Below, in pieces: positions 20,629-30,939 of a stretch of 64,000 nt of DNA. Where the stretch lies: the NCBI GenBank assembly GCA_033064195.1, contig JARBJD010000210.1:1-64000 (forward strand), given 5' to 3'. Each line of letters opens with the position of its first letter. Position 1 is the first letter of the stretch. Under the pieces are notes generated by a model. The model was not told the DNA's origin and did no database searches. It saw only the letters and a program-made list of their open reading frames with translations. The translations under genes were made by a program, and so were the position numbers. The stretch comes from Blattamonas nauphoetae. Its lineage: Eukaryota > Preaxostyla > Oxymonadida.

Positions 20629-23600
20629 TTACTTATGATGTGAGAAGGCTGCGAAGGGATCTTTCATTGCTGGCTTTTCAGTTCCAGTCTCAGGTTCAAC
20701 CAGCTTGGAGAGGATCTGCTGAAGGGAGGGACGCTGATCAGGTTCAATCAGAAGACATCCTTCGATCAGCTCGCGTGTGGCGGAGTCGGTGACACGATGA
20801 AGAGGAAGAGCCATTCCTGCTGCCAAGTTCCGATGAGCACTCACAGCATCAATCTCCCCGAAGGGAATAACACCAGTCTCAATCTCGAACAGGACCAGGC
20901 CGAGCCGAAAAACCATCACCATCGATTCATTCACATTCCCATTCATCTCTCCCTCTTTCTCTCCTTGCTCAGGTGCTCGCCATCGAATCTCTTCAATTCC
21001 AGTTTTGGCTGTGGTGTTCGTGAGTGATTGGTGCGGCTGTTGCTGATGGAGTTGGTTCTGTGACGTGGATTTCTCATTGTGTTTCTTTTCCAGTTCTGAT
21101 TGAATTCGAAGGAAGACAGCATTGCTTTGATTCAGAAGGATCCAGTGAGGAGAGAGGCGAGTGCCAGATGACACATGTTTCTTCTCTTCAACCATCTTCA
21201 TCATTCCCAGAACAATCTTCCTCTCAATCTCTCTCCTCTTCCCATCTCCAATCCCATCTCCCTTGTGAAGTCGGTTGTACAGACTGTCCTGAGCATCAGC
21301 AACCACAATCGAAAATTCCCCTTCGCACTGCATCGCTTCAACTGGATCCTTAACCTTCTTCGCTGTTTCCATTTGTTCGTTCCCTCTGGTTCCTTCCATT
21401 GTGGGATTGAATAGATTCTCTGAGCATCCGAAGTGTGATTTCAATCCCAAAATGTCAGTTCCTGTCTGGAATGGAATAAACTCATTTTCAACCTTCATCA
21501 TATCTTCATCAATCTTATCCAATTCCTGTCTGTCCAGAAGTTTAGCGGACTGAGACTTCAATGTTTTGCGGCGACGCCAGAGGAGGATCACAACGATGAT
21601 GATAATTGTGAGGAAGAGGAGAACAGAAGCGACGATCACAGGGATGAGCCAGGGGAGTGACTTCTGGAGCGCTTGTGCTTTCCGGTCCTTGAGTGTTGGG
21701 AGGAAGACGAAAGAGTCTGTGTGTTGTCCATTCCCGAACTCAATCCTCGCTGTCCATTTCTCGTCCAACGACAAAGACGACAGAGACGACGAGGCGATCG
21801 ACAGAGTGATTTGTGTTTCGTTCCACGATTCAACTGACGAAAACGAGAGAGGAATCAGAACTGGCGCTTTGTTCCATTTCGACGATTGAGAAGACGAGGA
21901 AGACGATGACGACGATTCAGACACTTCCAGTTTCAGATCACAGGGAATCAGTTTCGTCCCAACAATCAACACAGAGAATGGATCTTTCTTCTTCGATTGA
22001 GTGGACTTGCTCTTCCCAGAATCCAATGTCGGCACGAAGTGAGGCGATTTCAGTTCGCTTCCATTCAGAACAACTGAACATTCTGACGTCGATGAGATCC
22101 AATGATCGATCGAAGTGTCTGACGACGAGGGAACAATCGAAATCGTCCCAGACTTGCACATCACATCTTGTTGAGCAGATGGGAACGAGGAGAACTGGGC
22201 TCCATTGCTCAGAATCTGCGTCGAGGTCAGTGTCAGATTGCTCGACTCCATCCAAATCTCGCCCATCCCAATAGACGACAGCACACACGATGTGAGCGAA
22301 CAATTACTGTTGTGCAGTTTGATTAGTCCTGTTTCCCACGCACATAGTCCTTCAATTCCACTTTTCAGATCAGATGAAGATGGAATACCAGTGATTTCAG
22401 CGTTGTGAACTGAAAAGGCAGCAGAGACAACATCAAACAGAATGAATGATACCGAGTCGACTTGAACATCGATGTTGACATTTTCTAGCACGAATGAGCC
22501 ATTAACAGAGACAAGGACATTCGAGTCATCAAATGAGGCTGTAGAGGGAATGACGAGTGTTGGAGGCATAATGTGTTTCTCCACAATCACATCCTGTCCT
22601 GCTCTGATTGAGATGGGCGAGGAGAGAGAGGCTTTCTTGATCATGACGAGTGATACTGTTTGGGCTGAGAATGCTTCCACAATCATCCAAGCAACATCCA
22701 CAGATGAACACGGACGCTCCAAAGCCCCACACAACTGAGGATCAGAGTTCGCGGAGTCGTTCGCAAAGAGGATCAAAGGATCGGGGCGAGCACCAGTCAC
22801 CAGAGTCAGATGATCACACGGAAGAGTGATCGTGGTTCCCTTCTTCACCATCGAGACGAACTGATAGGCAGTGCCAAACTTGAGAGTGTCTGGCCATCCA
22901 AGTGCCAGTTCAGATGACGAACCGAGTGTTGTGGATGTGAACTCCACATCGATTGTCTTGTCGAATCCATTCAGCGTGACTTCGAAGATGTCTCCCACAG
23001 GAAGATCTGTCCCCTCAATCATCAAAGTGAATGAGGTGTTGGACGAGGTGGCGAAGCCGAATGGAGTATCCTTGAGGTGGGGACGAGTCGGGACATCGAA
23101 ATAAATATGACCTTCCAAAACTGTTCGTCGGTTTTTCACTTCACATTGTGTGATTTCGTATCTTGTCGCGTGTTGTAGTCCTGCTTCGCCAACTTCGGAT
23201 TTCAGAATGTGATTTGAGTCTCCTTTTGTCGAAGGTGTTCCTGCGAGTGTGAACGGCGAGTTTGTGGGAGTACCGTCTTCACCAACCTCGATGATGGTCA
23301 GCGTGATCGGAGTCGATCGTGGGAATCCAAACGCAGTGATGCTCACAATCACTTCATCAAGATTTTCGAGGTTCAGCGAGGCCGAGGCTGCGCGGAGTGG
23401 AGACGGGACTTGGAAAGTTGGTGACGAGTGCGAGACGATCTGCGATGACGACGAGAGTGATTGAACGGTGTATGTTTCTCCACACAACAACAGGCCCGAT
23501 GGAATGACAGTGAGTGAGAGGACTGAATCAATCGGTTCGGTTGAGACTGAGTATGCAAATGAGCCGAGCGAGATGGGAGTGTGTTGGTCATCGCTTTTGG

Positions 23601-26600
23601 CAGTCACAACGAGAGAGAATGATCCAGAAGGGATTCGGATAGAAGTGAGAGTGATGATCACTTGGTTAAATTTGGACGGGTTCATTTCAGCTTTTACTGC
23701 GACAAGTGATGATGCTTGAGGAGTTTTGATAGAGACTCCAGATGAGAGAAGAATGTCTGAAGAGTTTGTCAAGTTGGACATTGAAACAATTGAGTAGCTT
23801 GTATCAAAACGAATCTCTCCTGATCCGCCAGCTTTCATCCATGACGATTCTCCTTTCTCTGTCGATGTCATCCTCACTGAAATCTCTTCGCTTCGGCCAG
23901 TCAGCTTCAGAATCCATTCAGTCCCAGATACAAAGTTCTTTCCATTCACAATCACTTTGAACGCGTCATTCGTTTCCGAATTCAGTTCTGTCGACGTCGA
24001 TGAAACAATCCCAGGCGTAGGAACTGTCAACCCCACTCCTGAATTCACAAACACTTCCAATCCTCCTGATACCCCACCTATCGAGTAACTCTTCCCATAT
24101 TCAACAAGTTCCGATGTTTCTGCTTTCCCAGCCCCAAATTCAACTCTCAACTCCGAATCCGACTTTCGAACAATCGATGTCGAGCTGATCTCAACGCTTC
24201 CTTTCACTTCCATCGATGTCAGCGATGTCATCGGCGATGGGAAATTCACTCCTTTCACTGTCACAGAAAACGTCGTTTTGTCCCCATTCAGAGCGAAATC
24301 TTCTGTTCCTTCAATTCGACACGGGGATGCAGGAACTGTGAAATTCGCTGTCGAATCTACAATACAGCCATATCCAACAATCACAAGTGATTCAATCTTG
24401 TATTTCCGAGAATATTCCAGCGTCTTCGTTTTCTTGTAGATCTCCACACTGGTGGTGCACGTTGTCGTCGTTCCACTCGATCCTTCAATCGTTCCCGTCA
24501 AGTTGATCTCTGGTGCTCCATTCTTTATCACATCCCCTTCCATCTCTTTCACAACAATCTTGAATACCTTCCCTTTCGGTAGAGCCTCTCCCGTCAGAAC
24601 AACATCCACCCACGTCTTGTTCGTTCCACTCAGCGACGGAACTGCACTGCTGATTCGAGGAACTGCTGACGGCACTTCCAAAGTTGGCGACGTGTGACTC
24701 ACAATCATCGTCGATGACGACAGCGACTTCACTGTGTAGTTCTTCCCATACGACAACTTTCCTGACGGATGAATCACTACTGTGTGCGATGACGTTTCTG
24801 TCGGCGAGCAAGTGAATGAGATTGGACCAATCGAGATTTCTTTCTTCAGTGCATCTAATTCATCGAAAACAATCAGCGTGAAAGAACCTGAGGAACATGG
24901 AGAGATCGTCACAGACACTGTCGATTCATTCAGGTTCAAAGGATTCAGTGAACACGTCACAGCTGTCAGCGTCGGTCCTTTCGGCGGAGTCACTGATATT
25001 CCAGAACAAACAACATGTTCCGACGCATTCGATTTCTGAGTCATTGACGACACGGTGTACAATTTCAAAAATTCAATTCCGTTTGGTGCTCCTGCTTTCA
25101 CCCACGACGATTCTCCTTTCTCTGTCGATGTCATCCTCACTGAAATCTCTTCGCTTCGGCCAGTCAGCTTCAGAATCCATTCAGTCCCAGATACAAAGTT
25201 CTTTCCATTCACAATCACTTTGAACGCGTCATTCGTTTCCGAATTCAGTTCTGTCGACGTCGATGAAACAATCCCAGGCGTAGGAACTGTCAACCCCACT
25301 CCTGAATTCACAAACACTTCCAATCCTCCTGATACCCCACCTATCGAGTAACTCTTCCCATATTCAACAAGTTCCGATGTTTCTGCTTTCCCAGCCCCAA
25401 ATTCAACTCTCAACTCCGAATCCGACTTTCGAACAATCGATGTCGAGCTGATCTCAACGCTTCCTTTCACTTCCATCGATGTCAGCGATGTCATCGGCGA
25501 TGGGAAATTCACTCCTTTCACTGTCACAGAAAACGTCGTTTTGTCCCCATTCAGAGCGAAATCTTCTGTTCCTTCAATTCGACACGGGGATGCAGGAACT
25601 GTGAAATTCGCTGTCGAATCTACAATACAGCCATATCCAACAATCACAAGTGATTCAATCTTGTATTTCCGAGAATATTCCAGCGTCTTCGTTTTCTTGT
25701 AGATCTCCACACTGGTGGTGCACGTTGTCGTCGTTCCACTCGATCCTTCAATCGTTCCCGTCAAGTTGATCTCTGGTGCTCCATTCTTTATCACATCCCC
25801 TTCCATCTCTTTCACAACAATCTTGAATACCTTCCCTTTCGGTAGAGCCTCTCCCGTCAGAACAACATCCACCCACGTCTTGTTCGTTCCACTCAGCGAC
25901 GGAACTGCACTGCTGATTCGAGGAACTGCTGACGGCACTTCCAAAGTTGGCGACGTGTGACTCACAATCATCGTCGATGACGACAGCGACTTCACTGTGT
26001 AGTTCTTCCCATACGACAACTTTCCTGACGGATGAATCACTACTGTGTGCGATGACGTTTCTGTCGGCGAGCAAGTGAATGAGATTGGACCAATCGAGAT
26101 TTCTTTCTTCAGTGCATCTAATTCATCGAAAACAATCAGCGTGAAAGAACCTGAGGAACATGGAGAGATCGTCACAGACACTGTCGATTCATTCAGGTTC
26201 AAAGGATTCAGTGAACACGTCACAGCTGTCAGCGTCGGTCCTTTCGGCGGAGTCACTGATATTCCAGAACAAACAACATGTTCCGACGCATTCGATTTCT
26301 GAGTCATTGACGACACGGTGTACAATTTCAAAAATTCAATTCCGTTTGGTGCTCCTGCTTTCACCCACGACGATTCTCCTTTCTCTGTCGATGTCATCCT
26401 CACTGAAATCTCTTCGCTTCGGCCAGTCAGCTTCAGAATCCATTCAGTCCCAGATACAAAGTTCTTTCCATTCACAATCACTTTGAACGCGTCATTCGTT
26501 TCCGAATTCAGTTCTGTCGACGTCGATGAAACAATCCCAGGCGTAGGAACTGTCAACCCCACTCCTGAATTCACAAACACTTCCAATCCTCCTGATACCC

Positions 26601-29600
26601 CACCTATCGAGTAACTCTTCCCATATTCAACAAGTTCCGATGTTTCTGCTTTCCCAGCCCCAAATTCAACTCTCAACTCCGAATCCGACTTTCGAACAAT
26701 CGATGTCGAGCTGATCTCAACGCTTCCTTTCACTTCCATCGATGTCAGCGATGTCATCGGCGATGGGAAATTCACTCCTTTCACTGTCACAGAAAACGTC
26801 GTTTTGTCCCCATTCAGAGCGAAATCTTCTGTTCCTTCAATTCGACACGGGGATGCAGGAACTGTGAAATTCGCTGTCGAATCTACAATACAGCCATATC
26901 CAACAATCACAAGTGATTCAATCTTGTATTTCCGAGAATATTCCAGCGTCTTCGTTTTCTTGTAGATCTCCACACTGGTGGTGCACGTTGTCGTCGTTCC
27001 ACTCGATCCTTCAATCGTTCCCGTCAAGTTGATCTCTGGTGCTCCATTCTTTATCACATCCCCTTCCATCTCTTTCACAACAATCTTGAATACCTTCCCT
27101 TTCGGTAGAGCCTCTCCCGTCAGAACAACATCCACCCACGTCTTGTTCGTTCCACTCAGCGACGGAACTGCACTGCTGATTCGAGGAACTGCTGACGGCA
27201 CTTCCAAAGTTGGCGACGTGTGACTCACAATCATCGTCGATGACGACAGCGACTTCACTGTGTAGTTCTTCCCATACGACAACTTTCCTGACGGATGAAT
27301 CACTACTGTGTGCGATGACGTTTCTGTCGGCGAGCAAGTGAATGAGATTGGACCAATCGAGATTTCTTTCTTCAGTGCATCTAATTCATCGAAAACAATC
27401 AGCGTGAAAGAACCTGAGGAACATGGAGAGATCGTCACAGACACTGTCGATTCATTCAGGTTCGAAGCATTCAGCGAACACGTCACAGCTGTCAGCGTCG
27501 GTCCTTTCGGCGGAGTCACTGATATTCCAGAACAAACAACATGTTCCGACGCATTCGATTTCTGAGTCATTGACGACACGGTGTATGATTTCAAAAATTC
27601 AATTTCGGTTGGTCCTCCTGCTTTCACCCATGACGATTCTCCCTTCTCCGTCGATGTCATCCTCACTGAAATCTCTTCGTTTCGACCAGTCAGCTTCAGA
27701 ATCCATTCAGTCCCAGACACAAAGTTCTTTCCATTCACAATCACTTTGAACGCGTCATTCGTTTCCGAATTCAGTTCTGTCGACGTCGATGAAACAATCC
27801 CAGGCGAAGGAACTGTCAACCCCACTCCCGAATTCACAAACACTTCCAATCCTCCTGAAACCCCAGCAATCAAGTAACTCTTCCCATACTCAACAAGGTC
27901 CGATGTTTCTGCTTTCCCTGCCCCAAATTCAACTCTCAACTCCGAATCCGATTTTCGAACAATCAATGTCGAGCTGATCTCAACACCTCCTTTCACTTCC
28001 ATCGATGTCAGCGATGTCATCGGCGATGGGAAATTCACTCCTTTCACGGTCACAGAAAACGTCGTTTTGTCCCCATTCAGCTCGAACCCTTCTGTTCCTT
28101 CAATTCGACACGGGGACGCAGGAACTGTGAAATTCGCTGTCGAATCAACGATGCAGACAAATCCAACAATCACAAGCGATTCAATCTTGTATTTCCGTGA
28201 ATATTCCAGCGTCTTCGTTTTCTTGTAGATCTCCACACTGGTGGTGCACGTTGTCGTCGTTCCACTCGATCCTTCAATCGTTCCCGTCAAGTTGATCTCT
28301 GGTGCTCCACTCTTTATCACATCCCCTTCCATCTCTTTCACAACAATCTTGAATCCCTTCCCTTTCGGCAGAGCGTCTCCCGTCAGAACAACATCCACCC
28401 ACGTCTTGTTCGTTCCACTCAGCGTTGCCACAGCATTGCTGATTCTTGATGGTTTCTGAGGGAGCTTGAAAGTGAGATTGGAATGATCGACGAGTAGTGT
28501 CGATGATGAGAATGTCTTCACAGTGAACTCCTTCTCATACGAGAAAGGTCCAGATGACGTCAGTGGGATTGTCATTTTTGCTGTGATCTGAGACGTTGAC
28601 TTGGTCATTGTCACGCTTCCGGCAGAGATCGGAGTTTTCGTGGTATCAGTTTTATCAAACACGATCAGAGTGAACGATCCTGCCAAGATGCTGTTCATCG
28701 TCAGCGTCACAATCACTTCATTGACGTTCGAAGGGTTCAGTTCTGCTTTGACGTTGGTCAGTTTGGGCACAGCTGGTGTTGTGAACGACAGACCAACCAT
28801 GTTGTCTGCTCGGCTTGAAGATGTGTGGTGCCACCACGTCCAGTCAGGCTCTGTCTCTCCTTCAAAATCCAATGCGTTGCTGGTCGATTGAGTGCCACTT
28901 TTCTTCACATCAACGATGAAATACTTGGTTGAAGGAGAGAGAGAAGAAGAATTTGGATGACTGAGTGGCAGAGCGACTGATCCTGTCGACTTTGTGAATG
29001 CTGCTCCTCCGACAACCATTCCCTTTCCATCCGCATCCTCGAATGTCACATCGTATTTCCTGTTTGTTCCTGTGAACACTCCTGTGAAAGCCAGAACATA
29101 ATATTCATCCCCATCTTCATCAACCTTGGTGGTCTGGACAGCAGTAATGATTGATGGGCCAACAAAGGCAGGATAAACGGGGTTGGCATAATAGCCTCCA
29201 CAACGCGGCTGCGCTGACGTTGAGAAACAATCGTAGAACTGTACGGTTTGGACGGCCGTTTGGTAAAAGATACAATCAGTCACACGCTGACTGATCGTTG
29301 TATTCGTGCAGACATTCTCTTTGAAGAGCATATCTGTCAGAACGACAGAGCCACTTGTCACATTCTGCTTGAGATAGATCCCACCAGCGTATCTGCCCTC
29401 GTTGTTGGAGAGCGTGCTATTGTCGAAGCGACAGTCTCCGTTGAGAGTGATGTGTACCACTTGAGATTGGGCGAGGGGAGTGTCCGACATCGATCGCGAA
29501 TCCGCGAATGTGCACTGGGCAATTGTCACTGGATTGTAAGCCTGAACTAAGACATGTCCAGCTATGCTCTCTGCAGTGTTATTTGTGAATTGGCAATTGA

Positions 29601-30921
29601 AGAGAGTGAAATAGAAGATGTTGGCATTGGCTGCAGTAGGGTTCTGCATGACATATATTGCTCCTCCTGAGCTTGTGACACTGCATCCTTTGAACGAACT
29701 GTGCTTCACCACAAGATCGACGGGACGTGTCGAAAGTCTGAGGGCGCCACCAAAAGATGTACTCGGAAGATCTTCAAACGTACAGGATATAACCCACACT
29801 TGATTGCGGGTCGTTGGATCATATAATTCATCGGAAAGGTCCAAGCGTTCCGTATGTTGGGAGTACGAGTGTAGTGTTTTGTCGGCAGCTGGTTCTTGGG
29901 TCGGTTCGGTGACAGGCGAGGGAAGATCGGCGTTGGTGACACACGATGAGAACGAACTGTTCGAAAGGAGAGACGATCCCGACCAGTCCAACGACAGTCC
30001 GCTTGTCCCGCAAAGATGATTCGTCGATTCCGACACCGACACTCCAATCAGACCCTGCCACAGAGATGAACACGAAGGAGAGAATCGCGACGAGATCCGT
30101 GTGCTTGTCGTGTTTGTCAGCGAAGAGGCAGAGAGAGACACAGAGCATCCAACAACCCCACACAGACCATTCTCGCTCGAAATCCCGAAATCAAAGAGCG
30201 GGCCCGTTCCAACCACCAAATCAATCGATTTCATGCGAAGGCCAGTTCCCACAATCGACAGAGATCCAACGCCAAAGGCATCTCGATGCCTATCTTCCGA
30301 AGTATTGTCGGTTGATGGTGATGACGAGGCCAGTCCGCTCACCAGAGGCAGCAGAGACGATGATTCCGACGATGATCGATGGTTGCACGAGACAATCGAG
30401 ACGGACACTGATGATTCCACTCCTGAATCCCCAATCACAAATGGAGACGTGTCGGGGCATGACGTGATTTCACTCCGAGAAACCATAAATGTTGACGAGC
30501 GGATCAAACTCACAGCGGTTTCTGGGGTATCTGCAAACAATTCCAGATTGTCAAGTCTCAATGTGCTGTTCCACACATCAAACATCACGCAAAGTCCCTT
30601 TGTTGAGGGAAATGTTTTTTGGTTGAGACGTTGTGAATCATTGTCTTCAGCGAGATTGCTGACACTCTTTTGGTGAGAGATGCATGTTTCAGATCCTGAT
30701 AGATCCAGATGTTGAGAGTGGATGTGGAGTTCATGTGCATGAAAGATGCCATTTGGGAGAATGATTGGAGACGGTGCAGAGAACGAAGGTTGATTTCGAT
30801 TGAGTGAATGATCCTCCAGAAAAGCATCCAAATCACGGGCAACTTCAGGAGAGGAGTACGTGGTTGATACAGATGCAGAATATACCCATGAAATGGCTAA
30901 AATAAGGAAATGTAGTGTCAT
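20629..30921 (-). CDS. Giant surface receptor-like protein with C-terminal pseudokinase (3,430 aa)
   Basis: Single uninterrupted exon. Start at ATG 30921, which is conserved in both paralogues; an extra in-frame ATG at 30936 is not. An N-terminal signal peptide (MTLHFLILAISWVYSAS) leads into ~600 residues of beta-helix-like repeats (GGAIYV, NCQFTNNTAE). Long arrays of ~100-aa Ig-like beta domains follow, including 421-aa units repeated at residues ~830-2360. One membrane span lies at ~3090-3115 (WLIPVIVASVLLFLTIIIIV), then RRRK and a cytoplasmic kinase-like domain (~3200-3410). That domain keeps WRAPEQ, an FRLGLVLFEIETGVIPFGE segment and DQRPSLQQIL, but has SPHWILLN instead of the HRD loop and no DFG, so it is a pseudokinase. 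Many N-glycosylation sequons occur in the ectodomain. Likely role: surface recognition or adhesion coupled to signalling (inference). Confidence 0.9.
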   Translation of the reverse strand: MTLHFLILAISWVYSASVSTTYSSPEVARDLDAFLEDHSLNRNQPSFSAPSPIILPNGIFHAHELHIHSQHLDLSGSETCISHQKSVSNLAEDNDSQRLNQKTFPSTKGLCVMFDVWNSTLRLDNLELFADTPETAVSLIRSSTFMVSRSEITSCPDTSPFVIGDSGVESSVSVSIVSCNHRSSSESSSLLPLVSGLASSSPSTDNTSEDRHRDAFGVGSLSIVGTGLRMKSIDLVVGTGPLFDFGISSENGLCGVVGCSVSLSASSLTNTTSTRISSRFSPSCSSLWQGLIGVSVSESTNHLCGTSGLSLDWSGSSLLSNSSFSSCVTNADLPSPVTEPTQEPAADKTLHSYSQHTERLDLSDELYDPTTRNQVWVISCTFEDLPSTSFGGALRLSTRPVDLVVKHSSFKGCSVTSSGGAIYVMQNPTAANANIFYFTLFNCQFTNNTAESIAGHVLVQAYNPVTIAQCTFADSRSMSDTPLAQSQVVHITLNGDCRFDNSTLSNNEGRYAGGIYLKQNVTSGSVVLTDMLFKENVCTNTTISQRVTDCIFYQTAVQTVQFYDCFSTSAQPRCGGYYANPVYPAFVGPSIITAVQTTKVDEDGDEYYVLAFTGVFTGTNRKYDVTFEDADGKGMVVGGAAFTKSTGSVALPLSHPNSSSLSPSTKYFIVDVKKSGTQSTSNALDFEGETEPDWTWWHHTSSSRADNMVGLSFTTPAVPKLTNVKAELNPSNVNEVIVTLTMNSILAGSFTLIVFDKTDTTKTPISAGSVTMTKSTSQITAKMTIPLTSSGPFSYEKEFTVKTFSSSTLLVDHSNLTFKLPQKPSRISNAVATLSGTNKTWVDVVLTGDALPKGKGFKIVVKEMEGDVIKSGAPEINLTGTIEGSSGTTTTCTTSVEIYKKTKTLEYSRKYKIESLVIVGFVCIVDSTANFTVPASPCRIEGTEGFELNGDKTTFSVTVKGVNFPSPMTSLTSMEVKGGVEISSTLIVRKSDSELRVEFGAGKAETSDLVEYGKSYLIAGVSGGLEVFVNSGVGLTVPSPGIVSSTSTELNSETNDAFKVIVNGKNFVSGTEWILKLTGRNEEISVRMTSTEKGESSWVKAGGPTEIEFLKSYTVSSMTQKSNASEHVVCSGISVTPPKGPTLTAVTCSLNASNLNESTVSVTISPCSSGSFTLIVFDELDALKKEISIGPISFTCSPTETSSHTVVIHPSGKLSYGKNYTVKSLSSSTMIVSHTSPTLEVPSAVPRISSAVPSLSGTNKTWVDVVLTGEALPKGKVFKIVVKEMEGDVIKNGAPEINLTGTIEGSSGTTTTCTTSVEIYKKTKTLEYSRKYKIESLVIVGYGCIVDSTANFTVPASPCRIEGTEDFALNGDKTTFSVTVKGVNFPSPMTSLTSMEVKGSVEISSTSIVRKSDSELRVEFGAGKAETSELVEYGKSYSIGGVSGGLEVFVNSGVGLTVPTPGIVSSTSTELNSETNDAFKVIVNGKNFVSGTEWILKLTGRSEEISVRMTSTEKGESSWVKAGAPNGIEFLKLYTVSSMTQKSNASEHVVCSGISVTPPKGPTLTAVTCSLNPLNLNESTVSVTISPCSSGSFTLIVFDELDALKKEISIGPISFTCSPTETSSHTVVIHPSGKLSYGKNYTVKSLSSSTMIVSHTSPTLEVPSAVPRISSAVPSLSGTNKTWVDVVLTGEALPKGKVFKIVVKEMEGDVIKNGAPEINLTGTIEGSSGTTTTCTTSVEIYKKTKTLEYSRKYKIESLVIVGYGCIVDSTANFTVPASPCRIEGTEDFALNGDKTTFSVTVKGVNFPSPMTSLTSMEVKGSVEISSTSIVRKSDSELRVEFGAGKAETSELVEYGKSYSIGGVSGGLEVFVNSGVGLTVPTPGIVSSTSTELNSETNDAFKVIVNGKNFVSGTEWILKLTGRSEEISVRMTSTEKGESSWVKAGAPNGIEFLKLYTVSSMTQKSNASEHVVCSGISVTPPKGPTLTAVTCSLNPLNLNESTVSVTISPCSSGSFTLIVFDELDALKKEISIGPISFTCSPTETSSHTVVIHPSGKLSYGKNYTVKSLSSSTMIVSHTSPTLEVPSAVPRISSAVPSLSGTNKTWVDVVLTGEALPKGKVFKIVVKEMEGDVIKNGAPEINLTGTIEGSSGTTTTCTTSVEIYKKTKTLEYSRKYKIESLVIVGYGCIVDSTANFTVPASPCRIEGTEDFALNGDKTTFSVTVKGVNFPSPMTSLTSMEVKGSVEISSTSIVRKSDSELRVEFGAGKAETSELVEYGKSYSIGGVSGGLEVFVNSGVGLTVPTPGIVSSTSTELNSETNDAFKVIVNGKNFVSGTEWILKLTGRSEEISVRMTSTEKGESSWMKAGGSGEIRFDTSYSIVSMSNLTNSSDILLSSGVSIKTPQASSLVAVKAEMNPSKFNQVIITLTSIRIPSGSFSLVVTAKSDDQHTPISLGSFAYSVSTEPIDSVLSLTVIPSGLLLCGETYTVQSLSSSSQIVSHSSPTFQVPSPLRAASASLNLENLDEVIVSITAFGFPRSTPITLTIIEVGEDGTPTNSPFTLAGTPSTKGDSNHILKSEVGEAGLQHATRYEITQCEVKNRRTVLEGHIYFDVPTRPHLKDTPFGFATSSNTSFTLMIEGTDLPVGDIFEVTLNGFDKTIDVEFTSTTLGSSSELALGWPDTLKFGTAYQFVSMVKKGTTITLPCDHLTLVTGARPDPLILFANDSANSDPQLCGALERPCSSVDVAWMIVEAFSAQTVSLVMIKKASLSSPISIRAGQDVIVEKHIMPPTLVIPSTASFDDSNVLVSVNGSFVLENVNIDVQVDSVSFILFDVVSAAFSVHNAEITGIPSSSDLKSGIEGLCAWETGLIKLHNSNCSLTSCVLSSIGMGEIWMESSNLTLTSTQILSNGAQFSSFPSAQQDVMCKSGTISIVPSSSDTSIDHWISSTSECSVVLNGSELKSPHFVPTLDSGKSKSTQSKKKDPFSVLIVGTKLIPCDLKLEVSESSSSSSSSSQSSKWNKAPVLIPLSFSSVESWNETQITLSIASSSLSSLSLDEKWTARIEFGNGQHTDSFVFLPTLKDRKAQALQKSLPWLIPVIVASVLLFLTIIIIVVILLWRRRKTLKSQSAKLLDRQELDKIDEDMMKVENEFIPFQTGTDILGLKSHFGCSENLFNPTMEGTRGNEQMETAKKVKDPVEAMQCEGEFSIVVADAQDSLYNRLHKGDGIGDGKRREIERKIVLGMMKMVEEKKHVSSGTRLSPHWILLNQSNAVFLRIQSELEKKHNEKSTSQNQLHQQQPHQSLTNTTAKTGIEEIRWRAPEQGEKEGEMNGNVNESMVMVFRLGLVLFEIETGVIPFGEIDAVSAHRNLAAGMALPLHRVTDSATRELIEGCLLIEPDQRPSLQQILSKLVEPETGTEKPAMKDPFAAFSHHK
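23854..25116 (-). repeat. 421-aa tandem unit A (1,263 bp)
   Basis: First of the near-identical direct repeats inside the giant surface-protein gene. Landmark sequences recur exactly 1,263 bp apart, and every reading frame through the unit matches the next unit. Each unit encodes about four Ig-like domains, with TNKTWVDVVLTG and NGDKTTFSVTVKGVNFPSP as landmarks. Confidence 0.93.
25117..26379 (-). repeat. 421-aa tandem unit B (1,263 bp)
   Basis: Same content as unit A and, as far as I can compare by eye, identical to it except near the first bases of unit A's edge at 23822-23847. Confidence 0.93.
26380..27642 (-). repeat. 421-aa tandem unit C (1,263 bp)
   Basis: Identical to unit B up to about 27460, after which scattered differences begin (for example ggttcgaagc where unit B has ggttcaaagg). 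This places one border of the homogenised block. Confidence 0.92.
27643..28440 (-). repeat. Diverged partial unit D
   Basis: The fourth, older copy of about two thirds of the unit, clearly related but with many substitutions. It corresponds most closely to the single unit present in the neighbouring paralogue (about 35030-35840). Confidence 0.85.
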
Positions 30922-30939
30922 TGTCGGTGAGATCATATA

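Noticed and set aside
24485-27337. Recurring 81-, 85-, 98- and 108-codon frames within the receptor gene
   Set aside because: They repeat at 1,263 bp only because the receptor gene's units repeat; all lie in other frames or on the opposite strand of that gene.
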